Source: Petrosia ficiformis (lineage: Eukaryota; Porifera; Demospongiae; Haplosclerida; Petrosiidae). Taken from it: DNA of 64,000 nucleotides. Below the pieces are notes generated by a model that saw only the letters and a list, made by a program, of their open reading frames with translations, was not told the DNA's origin and made no database searches. Location of the stretch: positions 4,013,872 through 4,077,871 of the forward strand of contig OX345650.1 of assembly GCA_947044365.1 (NCBI GenBank). Reading direction: 5' to 3'. Below are positions 54,741 through 64,000 of the stretch, piece after piece. Each line of letters starts with the position of its first letter. The stretch's first letter is position 1. The position numbers and the translations under genes are program-made.

Positions 54741-56694
54741 TTGGTAAATGGCACTAGTGCCTTTACTATTCTTCACTCTGCTGTACTCCAAATATTTTGT
54801 AGAAATGTAACTCCAGTCTTAGTACACAGACACTTACCTGTTTATCAAATTCAAAACTAGTCATGAATGTATAGAGGTGTAGTATACCTTCATGTAAACG
54901 TTAATTCATTATGTCATAGCAGTAAAGGTGGGGTACAGTTGTGTATTCTTAGTAGTGATTGCTTTGTGTTTGACATGAAGAAACTGAGCTATTAGAGGAC
55001 TATTGAACCATGAATTTTCTTTAATACTTGGAAGCTTGATTGGAATGAATATAATTTACTATAATTGTTAACATTGTCCTGTGTATAAACACACTGATAA
55101 TTATGATCATTTTTTTTAATTTCAATAGCTGATGAACTTTCCTGTTATGCATATAACTCGTTGAAAACCGAAACAGTGTCACGTTGCTCAACAAGTACTG
55201 GAAGCTGTTATCAGTTAACTAGACGATCGCCACTTGATGGTAATGTGACTCAAGTAAGACAAGGATGTTCTGAAAATTGTGTACCAGAAGAGAGAAATCG
55301 TGTTACCAGAACATGTTGCAACTCATCTTTATGTAATGCATTTCCATGGCAACATTCTGAAATACCTGCACCATTAGAAACAAATACAGTTGGAACAATG
55401 ATAATAAATCCATCATATACAAGAACTATTGAATTAAACACTAACAGTGAAGCAGTTCCTTTCTCCTCATCTTCCTCATCTCGTACTTCAGCAACATGTA
55501 AGTGTTGTTGTTTACAATCATATTATATTATAATTATAATTATTATAATAATTATGTATAATATCATGTATATAATACATGTAATTCAGCCTATATATAA
55601 GGAGTTAGTACAATGTATAAAATACACACACACACGAGTGGTCGGCTGTCTGTCTGTCAGAATATAGGCAATTGAAACCATTGACAGCAAGCACATTAGT
55701 CACGCTGCCTCTGTTTGTCAACACATTCTCTTATTATCCAAAACATACACATATATTTATTTATTTATTTATAATTATATAATATTACAAAGGATGTGGT
55801 CATTGGTCATTTTCCAAATTTTGTTTGTCGTGAGTAGTTACAATATTCGTGAACAAGAAATACATGCTGGTCCCATTATTAGCTATGTAGTTAACATACC
55901 AGTCACTTAACCAATCAAATATCAACTGCTTAATTACTTGACCAATCAAATATTGATTGCTTAATCACTTGACCAATCAAATATCAACTGCTTAATCACT
56001 TGACCAAATGCTTGGTCACTTGACCAATCAAATAACATAGATTTTTATTTGTAGATACAACTCAACTGATATGAATTGTATGATAGAATATTACAGTAAC
56101 CCTCCACTCCGCCTATGCATGCAAGGGTTGCTCACTAATTACAGTAATTTGTTCAGTAATTCAATTGTCGTAGCCACTAATTAATTAAGCTTGTGTTTCG
56201 AGTTTGTGAATACATTTTAGTTAGAAACTCGTGGACAGCTGTTCATGTTTGTGGGAGTAAAAAGGTTCAGGGTTTCCATGTATGAAGGAGGATAAAACTA
56301 GAAGCCATTTTGTTTTAATTGTGGTTTCTTTAGTATAGTGTTAAAGATTCTTTGAAAAATCTGATATTTACACTTTGTTAATAAACAACATTTCATTATA
56401 TATGTCTTCTCACTTCTTTCATCCTCTTAATATTTCCAACACACAGCTTTAATCTCTTCGACATCATTTCATCAGCTCAACCCTTCCTCATCTACATTTG
56501 ACTCATCCTCAAACAGTGGTTCTACAATATACATTATATCTTCAGCAATTTTGGGATTTTTATATATAATTGTATTAATAGGTCTATGTGTGTTAATAGG
56601 AGTGGTATGTCACAGACAAAATAAAATTATCAAAATATCAAATGCTCAAAAGCAAAAAAAATCAGTTGAAACTTTAAACAGTGAATCACTGTAA
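54121..56694 (+). CDS. Type I membrane protein with two LU/three-finger domains, BMP type I receptor-like ectodomain without kinase
   Basis: Exons 54121-54196, 54292-54579, 55129-55497 and 56447-56694 join in phase to 326 residues. Residues 1-25 form a signal peptide (VAFFLLLTGLKA). Domain 1 (30-92) has CVCDDC, then cysteines at about 40, 48, 65 and 74, ending VIECCATDYCNGLLYPTLPE; this spacing and the IECCxTxxCN...PTLP ending are those of BMP/TGF-beta type I receptor ectodomains. A Thr/Pro stalk follows. Domain 2 (about 126-193) is another LU domain ending TCCNSSLCNAF. A Ser/Thr-rich stalk leads to a transmembrane helix (272-298) and a 28-residue tail rich in Lys, with no kinase or GS box. 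The layout is like the pseudoreceptor BAMBI. It could instead be an unrelated Ly6/uPAR-type protein. It starts 92 bp after the preceding gene's AATAAA. Confidence 0.85.
54694..54738. repeat. (TA)n microsatellite
   Basis: TA repeats in intron 2 of the LU-domain gene. The rest of introns 2 and 3 shows no genes; at about 55900-56030 there are four copies of a 37-bp ACTTGACCAATCAAATAT-type repeat. Confidence 0.85.
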
Positions 56695-57091
56695 TGTGCC
56701 AATACAGGAACTGTTTTTTAAAAATTATACAAATTTTATAGAGCAAATATCACTTTATTTCGTATTTTTAACTAAATATTATTTTTGTGTTGTTTTTTTT
56801 TTTAATAAGTTGTACATGTATATACAGAAATCAAATCATAATTTTTCATCAGTTAAGATATCTAATGTTATAAAACTCTTGACAATCATTAAAACTAATA
56901 ATAATATGTTACATAGTTAACACGCCAGTGTATAATGCTGGTGTAATGATGAGCTGTTAATGTACGTATAATTATTATAAATCACACACACACACACACC
57001 ATAGTAAATATCTCATTGATGTATGTACATATTCTGAGTGTATATATAAATCCATAGTCTAAAGAGCTTTGTTACAACCATCTATAAAGCA
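56695..57091. other. 3' flank of the LU-domain gene
   Basis: AT-rich, with a short CA tract at about 56980-56999. Several AATAA-type words could serve as poly(A) signals; no gene. Confidence 0.45.
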
Positions 57092-57315
57092 GAAGTTTTG
57101 ATACATTTTGAAGCATGGGCCAAATTGGCTCAACAATGGTTAGTGTGTGCGCCATTGGGAATACATCTTGAGCCAATTAACAAATAGTTAACGCCGTTAG
57201 TGACAATATAATCATAATTAACTGCGCCTTCTAGCTCAAAGAGAGAACTGTGCTGTCAAATAAAAAAGCTCTTTGAGCCAATGGTGTGCCATATAACTTA
57301 TCGTAAACACTGCTA
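57092..57315 (-). mobile_element. Family M3, full copy, reverse
   Basis: AGTTTTGATACATTTTGAAG ... AACTTATCGTAAACACTG with internal GGGAATACATCTTGAGCC. It carries a short duplication of the CTCTTTGAGCC block. Confidence 0.8.
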
Positions 57316-58135
57316 TAGAGGTTCACTTAGCATAGTGACAATTCATAAGCAAGGAAGACCTTTTGTTACAAACATAACTTGATGGCTCCAGTGGGCTCAC
57401 ACAAGCTCCCTAGAGTTGTGAGAACAATTTGTACTTAATTGTAGTTACATACACATACAAATATTTGTAGTAGTTTTATTGTCATAGTAACAAGGAAGGA
57501 GTGTTATGATTGGTACATTTCAGTAATAAACTGGCCAAACCAAGCATATGAATGGTTTCCTATGTAGTTTGTGGTAACTGTGTTATTGAGATTTCTTATG
57601 ACTGCAACATCCCCCACACAAAAAGCAATGAAATTGAAATCTCATCATAACTTGAATACACACAGTGAGGAACCTAGAGGGGTTTTTTAAACAGTCAAAA
57701 AATGTAATCAATAAAAAAAATTTAAATGAAATTGAAGGTTAAGAAACACCACTTCCAGTTCCAGATAACAACCCTACATAAGCTAGAGTAAAGGCAAAAC
57801 ACAAAGAAGCAGTATGGTTGTTATGTGGAAGTAGTGTTTAATTTTGTTGCTAAGGTACCATCCCAAAATGTTCCTATGCTTTTTTAGATTTGATATACAT
57901 GTATATCTCTACATACTCTTTAATTTTTAAAAATTATTTTATTTTTTGCTGATTTTGGCCACTGCTCATATGTATTTATGCTAAGCTACAAACAACTACA
58001 AGTATAATACATACCATGAATTCCGTAGTGCCTAGATACAATAAACAACATTTGTATTTCAAATTCCTTTATTAAAATATCAACATATCTGATTCATTGT
58101 TCTAAAGGATGAGCAACAATATTCTAATCAATATT
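57316..58135. other. Intergenic region between convergent LU gene and PSMD11
   Basis: It has the diverged small inverted-repeat element at about 57748-57835 (CACTTCCAG / GGAAGTAGTG). No gene is seen. Confidence 0.5.
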
Positions 58136-61100
58136 TTATTGGAGGTGTTTAGCTTTATTGTAAAGAGAATCCACGACTTTTCCTAGCTGTCCGATGGTAT
58201 CTAGGGCTGATGTGTAAGTTTGGTCAACTTCATTATCTTCAAATACTACTAGTACACCTTTGCCTTGGTCTAAAATACCTGATTGAATAAAAGGTGAAAT
58301 GATGAATGAATGGACGAATGGATTGTTGGATGACTGAATGGGAAGATAGATAAATGTATTGATGAAATGGTGGGATATATGGATTTACTAATGGACAGAT
58401 GGATAGATAGATGGATGGATATATATATGGATGAATGGATGGGTGGACAGATGGATCGATGGATGATGTATTGATGAAATGGTGGGATATATGGATTTAC
58501 TAATGGACAGATGGATAGATAGATGGATGGATATATATATGGACGAATGGATGGGTGGACAGATGGATCGATGGATGATGTATTGATGAAATGGTGGAAT
58601 ATATGGATTTACTAATGGACAGATGGATAGATAGATGGATGGATATATATATGGATGAATGGATGGGTGGACAGATGGATCGATGGATGATGTATTGATG
58701 AAATGGTGGGATATATGGATTTACTAATGGACAGATGGATAGATAGATGGATGGATATATATATGGATGAATGGATGGGTGGACAGATGGATCGATGGAT
58801 GATGTATGGATGAAATGGTGAATAGATGATAGCTATATGGATTGATGAATGGATCAATATGGACAGTGAATGAATTGATAGGTGGAGAAATGGATAATGA
58901 TGTATGGATTGATGGATGACTGCATAGACATATTGATGAGTTGTATGGATGTATGGATTGATGAATGGTTGGATGTATATGTACATGTATGATAGACATT
59001 AGTGTTGTTTTAGTTAACTACAACTATTACTAAAACTTCTTTTAGTAAGGCATTATGACTTTTAGTTAACTATAACTAAATTACAAGTCTATTGTAATAA
59101 TTATAACTAATTAAAATGAACCCTTTTAGTAAGCCTAATATAATTTAACTACAATAACTAAAATTTCAATAAACTACAGTCTGTTTACATTCACAATGAC
59201 CTCATATGTTGACTTTATATGTAATATAGTGTATAGTTTAATGTCATAAGGTTAATACATGGTTATAACTAATGAAGCAATGAATTAAAATTTAACATAC
59301 ACAAAAAAGAACGGGAAGGATAATTATATGAAAATGGTACAGGCAAAAAGACTGTTGGTCATTCCAAACTAAAGTTATGAACATTTTTCTGAGGTCATAG
59401 TGAACGTGAATGACCTTTAGTCATACTATATACAACTAAATGAGGTCAAGCTAAATAACACTAATAGACAGATACATGGATGATGAATGGACATATCAAT
59501 GGATGAATGGGGTGGTAGTGAAACTAGTAATACACATCACAGATATTCAAAACCAGGTGAATTAATGAATGAATGGATTGTAGAATAGGTAGACATATCA
59601 ATGAATGAATACAGGTGAATTAATGGATGAATGGTCATTGTATTGAAAAGCCAAATACTATAAGTGTACAATAAAGAATGTGTTTGACAACACGTTGCAA
59701 AATGTTTAGCAGTAAATTACTAAATTCAAATATCAAATATCAAAGAGTGTTTCAAGTGATAATTGAAGACTCATTAAATAACAATTAGCATGTTATAGTA
59801 ACAGATAGTATGATACCATATATGAATACTACAGCATATAACATACAAGTAATTGTTCTTGGAAACCTAAAACCACAGTACATGTACATGTACACAAAAC
59901 ATGTACATATACAAGTCACAGTGTTCTGCCCAGGATATTTAGAGTGGTGTTTGGATTCTACATGCATTTAGTGCTGTTTATACAGTTTATACTTAATTCT
60001 GTCTCAGTAGCCTATACTATACATGTACATGTATATATGTATTATCTGAGAGGTGATTAAGAGATGGTTAATTTATCTAAGAGGTGGTTAATTCATCTGA
60101 GAGGTGGTTATTGCCGACCAGTGTGGGCAGAACGCTGAAGTCATTGATGCATTGATGTACATGTACATATACAAGTCGTTGACTCATGAACACATGTTCG
60201 TGTATACAAAACATGTACATGTACAAGTCATTGACTCATAAGTACATATACATAGTACATAATGCATAGTACATGTACATGTACACAAAACATGTAGATA
60301 TACAATACATAGTGCATATAAACAGTACATGTACATGTACACAAAACATGTTACATATAAAAGTCATTGACTCATAAACACATATACATAGTGCATATAC
60401 ACAGTACATGTACATGTACACAAAACATGGTACATATACAAGTCATTGACTCGTAAACACATATACATAGTACATATACACAGTACATGTACATGTACAC
60501 AACATGTACATGAACATGAACAACCTTTACATGTACATGTATATAATACATGTAATAGTTTCACACAAACCATGTAGTTTCTTGTCTAATATCATTTGAG
60601 ATAATTTCCTCTCTACAACATCCTGCAAATTGAAAATATAAATTTATATAATACCACATGTATAACAGTGTTTTTGATAAGCTCATATGGCACACCACTG
60701 GCCCAAAGAGCTTCTTATTTGGCACAGAACAGTTGTCTCTTTAAGCCAGATGGCACAGTTAATTATAATAATATCACTAACAGCTGTTTGTTAAATGGCT
60801 CAAGACGTATTCCCAATGGCGCACACACTAGCCATTGTTAAGCCAATTTGACCCATGCTTCAAAAATGTATCAAAAACTCTGATGTACATGTACATGTGT
60901 ATTACAATATTAGGGTTTCATAATGGATATTGATGGGGAAGGGGGGAGACAATTGATCATGTTAAGCACAGGGCGGGAAATAAGCCTACAACATCTGGTG
61001 AGCAATTTCGTCACCAGTGCTCACCACTGTACAACTAGCATGCATTGTCATGTCAAAATCTGGTCCTCCTTTAGCTAATTTTGGTGCTCAAATGAGCACT

Positions 61101-61869
61101 GGAGCACTGTTATTTTTCACTCTGGTTAAGCACACTGCGCATGCTAGGGTAGTCAGTGTTTCCCCCAAAGGGTGGTAACATGGCACTCCCCCACCCTTTA
61201 ATGTTAAAGTTTATACTGAAAAACAATACTGATTGAACACTGTTAACCAAACATCATGTACCACGGATGCACTGCCCCACCCATAATATTTATCCTGGGG
61301 GAAACACTGGGTAGTGAGAGGCATGTTCCCTAGGAAATTTGAAACCGTTATGTCTTTTTCTAGTGGTCCCAGAGGGTATGTAGCTGATGAAATATTAAAA
61401 AAGGGAAACATCTATGTTATTACAGCTGTCATGATATCTGATATTTATTGTTAGCCTTTGAGAATACCAGAGTAACTCCCCTCCCCTCAAACCTCAGTGA
61501 AATCCTGACTTACAAACATATAACTATACTAATGTTCATTTACCTGTGGAAGATTAATGAGAGTTGCAACATGATCAACCTAATAAATGAATAAAGACTG
61601 AATGACTGAACAAGATAACCTCAGCATGGGTCACCAGGTATAAAATCTGATATTTAACTACCAAGAACAGGATGACATCAATATCAAGAAAAACAGGTTT
61701 AACGGAAATCTCTTTGAAGGGGGGCTATACTCATACATGTAGTAAGCATCTAGAAACTAGAATAACACAGGTTAATACGTACCTCAACACGCGAGAAAGG
61801 TTCAATTATACGAAGTAGATTTTGTTCTAGAAGAGTGTCATAAAGGGCATCTAGATGAGACTAAAGGCA

Positions 61870-61907
<38 letters not shown>

Positions 61908-63088
61908 GAGAGAGAGGGAGGGAGAAAGTAATCAGTATTACACAAATACCATGTCAACTATTCCCAATATTAACAAGCATAATATAATGTATAATTATCT
62001 ATTGACTATCCCATTAATTAATGACTATCGCCTAATAGCTACTCATTTCTCTGTATTCTTTCCATTATCAACAAAATGAAGAGTTTAACCACAACCAAAA
62101 GCTACCCCGACAACATCTGTAGTTTTGAAATAAAAACAACAATTGTTTGAACTTTCCAGTGGGATGTACTAATAATTACTGTTGTAATAGTGTGTAATTA
62201 AAGAGCACTTCCTTGTTATTGAACTTCTGTACATCTGCCTAATAGTAAATGACATGTTTTTTATGGATGCATGAACACAATGCCGACTACTATTACTACT
62301 AAAGTCATTGCATTTCTGAAATGGGTTGATTCAATCAGGCATGAGTTACTATGGCAACCACATGTATTATATTTTCTCCTAATTTACTACAGCAGAGTAT
62401 AGGACCAACCTTTATATCCTATTGCTGTAATGCAGTCTTTCCCTGAAAGGTGGTATCCCCACCCATTAGTTTAAAGTTTATGCTGAAAACTTTTTCTGAC
62501 AGATTGAACATTGTTGACCAAACATTATATACCACTGGATGCACTCCTCAACCCCTTATCTTGGGGGAAACGCTTACATGCTTTACATGTGCTACATCTA
62601 AGTCAGCATACAATGTCCATTACTTGCATGAATGAAATGACATTTGTACCATTGAACATTTGTTATCAATTCTGAACATATCTTAAACTCAGATTAACAG
62701 AAAACCACATGTTTCTTCCCCAAGAATAAATATGGAGGAGAGCATCAGTGGTGCATGACGTTCAGTCAAGTATGTTCAATCAGTGTTGTGAAACAGCATA
62801 ATCATTACAAATTAAAGGGTGCCATGGTACCTCCCTTTGGGGGAAACACAGCTTTTAAATTACGTGTGTTTGTGAACAGTTACTGTTTCAACATTAAATT
62901 ACACACCTTAACAATGGGATCTTCTGTAACATATTGATTATGTTGTCTAACAGTCTATAGCAAAGAAAAACATTATATATATATATTTGAATAGTGATCA
63001 CAATATCAAACCTTCTCAAATTCAGCAATCGAACGATTTTGGCTTGCTTTTGCTATACTTTGCATAGCTACTAGCTACATGTAAATAC

Positions 63089-63144
<56 letters not shown>

Positions 63145-63966
63145 AGGGGAGGGAGGGAGGGAAGGATGGAAGTCCTAGCCAAGATCATGTGATCAAGTCA
63201 CTTACTTGAGATCCTGTATATCTTAATGCTAGCTTCCCTGTGATAATTGACTGGACATCCTCTGGCCTATACATAACAGAACTAATCACACAGACATAGT
63301 CACACAAATAGACACACACAGCAACACAGTGACACACAGACAAACATAGAGATACATAGACACACACAGACACACACATGTATAGTGCATGTACAGTTTT
63401 AAGCTCACTGATTCAGCATTATTTTGCATAACAACATATATTTGAGTGCCAGTACAGCAGCTGGATGATCAATTGATTCATAATTCTTTAGGAAAAAAAC
63501 AAATTAATTAACAACAAATATCATTTCTTGATTCTAGTTATTATTATAACAACACTCTCAAAGAAACAGGAGGTACCAAGAGAAGATGAAAGAATTCTAT
63601 ATGTACATAAGTACCTCCCTGTTTCAATACTATGGAAGTCACAAAATGTAATATAATATTACTATAATATATACTATAATACAGGAATGCCTTCATCTGC
63701 TAAAATTCTTATACCATACCATACTACACGTGTATATAAAATTATAAATACAACATTATTTCTTGATTCCTTATATGAAGAAGTAACTCATAATTATATT
63801 GTATATTACTTTTCATCTATGATCACATGACTCACACATGTACTTATGATCACATGACTCACACATGTACTTATGATCACACACGTGACTTACACATGTA
63901 CCTCAAATCCCTCATAAAAATATGAGAAAGCTGTTTTAAAGTCTTTTTCTTCAGCATGAAGAATAC
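58136..63966 (-). CDS. PSMD11: PSMD11 / Rpn6, 26S proteasome lid subunit, C-terminal nine exons (5' part outside window)
   Basis: Rpn6 is a PCI-domain subunit of the 19S lid that clamps lid to base and core particle. Exons, high to low: 63902-63966, 63409-63485, 63206-63266, 63012-63074, 62907-62954, 61783-61860, 61544-61579, 60571-60622 and 58136-58278. Phases join exactly to about 208 residues. Recognised blocks: [81 protein letters not shown] and PFSRV (PCI winged helix); [20 protein letters not shown]; and the C-terminus [14 protein letters not shown]. All follow the animal protein closely and in order. The stop codon sits within AATAAA (58140-58135 on the minus strand). Acceptors of the exons at 61860 and 63074 have long CT microsatellites in or near the polypyrimidine tract. 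Remaining N-terminal exons lie to the right of 64000. Confidence 0.96.
58290..58990. repeat. 112-bp higher-order (GGAT) tandem array
   Basis: Four copies of a 112-bp unit (each with GGATGATGTATTGATGAAAT, then GGATTTACTAATGGACAG) inside a GGAT/GATGAATG tract in the last PSMD11 intron. Ile/His/Pro/Ser-rich reverse frames are repeat translations. Confidence 0.92.
58998..59166. mobile_element. Family M6 element
   Basis: TAGTGTTGTTTTAGTTAACT ... AACTACAATAACTAAAATTT with central TTTTAGTAAGGCATTATGAC. Confidence 0.6.
59175..59420. mobile_element. Family M7 element, compact copy
   Basis: Inverted ends TTTACATTCACAATGACCTC and TGAGGTCATAGTGAACGTGA, with a single 63-bp-type core (TAGTTTAATGTCATAAGGTT) and the GGAAGGATAATTATATGAAA block. 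It lacks the tandem expansion, so it shows the basic element. Confidence 0.8.
59870..60560. repeat. TACATGTA-rich ~100-bp imperfect tandem repeats
   Basis: Repeated ACATGTACATGTACACAAAA, CATGTACATATACAAGTCAT and TGACTCATAAACACATATAC units in the last PSMD11 intron, close to the donor at 60570. Translated frames are artefacts. Confidence 0.8.
60664..60885 (+). mobile_element. Family M3, full copy
   Basis: CAGTGTTTTTGATAAGCTCA ... CATGCTTCAAAAATGTATCA-AAAACTCTG, the clearest member of the family in this window. Confidence 0.87.
61154..61309. mobile_element. Inverted-repeat element, family M5, intact 156-bp copy
   Basis: CAGTGTTTCCCCCAAAGGGT and CCTGGGGGAAACACTG pair; GGTAGT lies directly on both sides (61148-61153 and 61310-61315), a likely target duplication. 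It is in a PSMD11 intron. Confidence 0.85.
61868..61925. repeat. (GA)n microsatellite next to a PSMD11 acceptor
   Basis: On the sense strand it is (CT)n ending about 15 bp before the acceptor at 61862-61861, so it forms the polypyrimidine tract. Confidence 0.92.
61926..62431. other. PSMD11 intron sequence
   Basis: AT-rich with no recognised gene or repeat. Confidence 0.45.
62432..62574 (+). mobile_element. Family M5 copy
   Basis: TGCAGTCTTTCCCTGAAAGG ... TCTTGGGGGAAACGCTTA, diverged by several substitutions from 61154-61309. Confidence 0.75.
62713..62852 (-). mobile_element. Family M5 copy, reverse
   Basis: TTCTTCCCCAAGAATAAATA ... CCTCCCTTTGGGGGAAACAC, with the internal TTCAATCAGTGTTGTG block. 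It is the second M5 copy in this intron. Confidence 0.72.
63090..63143. repeat. (GA)n microsatellite next to a second PSMD11 acceptor
   Basis: Sense-strand (CT)n begins about 15 bp upstream of the acceptor at 63076-63075. A short AGGGAGGG tract follows on the plus strand. Confidence 0.92.
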
Positions 63967-64000
63967 CTGGAGCATTATATAATTATACATTTATACTGTC

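Overview
This window looks like nuclear DNA from a sponge, most likely a demosponge. Every gene is spliced with GT-AG introns and encodes a recognisable animal protein. The DNA is AT-rich and is packed with short inverted-repeat transposons, microsatellites and the palindromic word TACATGTA. The species assignment is inferred from gene content and general genome character. I could not run a search.

Gene layout, left to right. (1) The 3' end of CCT2 (chaperonin beta subunit), plus strand, ends at 2888. (2) A complete 18-exon ZAK/MAP3K20 kinase gene, minus strand, runs from 47783 down to 3566 and encodes 812 residues. It fills about 44 kb because its introns are full of repeats and other genes. 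(3) Nested in ZAK intron 15 on the opposite strand is a five-exon pyranose 2-oxidase-like flavoprotein gene (8872-13776). (4) Nested in ZAK intron 9 on the same strand are two intronless TRIM-NHL ubiquitin-ligase genes (25242-27488 and 30767-33001) made by tandem duplication. (5) Head-to-head with ZAK, 189 bp away, is a five-exon gene (47973-53865) for a 144-residue protein whose RING domain is of BRCA1 type but which has no BRCT domains. (6) Just downstream is a four-exon gene (54121-56694) for a secreted-then-membrane-anchored protein with two three-finger (LU) domains, the first resembling a BMP type I receptor ectodomain, and no kinase. (7) The 3' nine exons of PSMD11 (Rpn6, proteasome lid), minus strand, occupy 58136-63966 and continue past the right edge.

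Most of the remaining sequence is mobile or tandem DNA. I see at least eight families of inverted-repeat elements, several in multiple copies. They include hAT-type elements with perfect 8-bp target duplications, two of them carrying remnants of a BED-like zinc finger. There is also a piggyBac-like element flanked by TTAA, whose empty site survives in a neighbouring repeat, and three tRNA-derived SINE-like insertions.

The most striking pattern is that three large tandem arrays each begin inside the 3' end of a coding exon, so their units are copies of an exon end plus its 5' splice donor or decayed versions of it. In ZAK intron 13 the array (about 130 units of 44 bp) is essentially the whole intron. 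In the BRCA1-type RING gene about 25 units of 75 bp do the same, and a third, more degenerate array abuts ZAK exon 16. In the first two, reading past the true donor reaches an in-frame stop within about 20 codons.

The genes belong to separate housekeeping, stress-signalling and surface-receptor functions. Their relation to one another is physical (nesting, divergent promoter, convergent ends), with no shared pathway evident.
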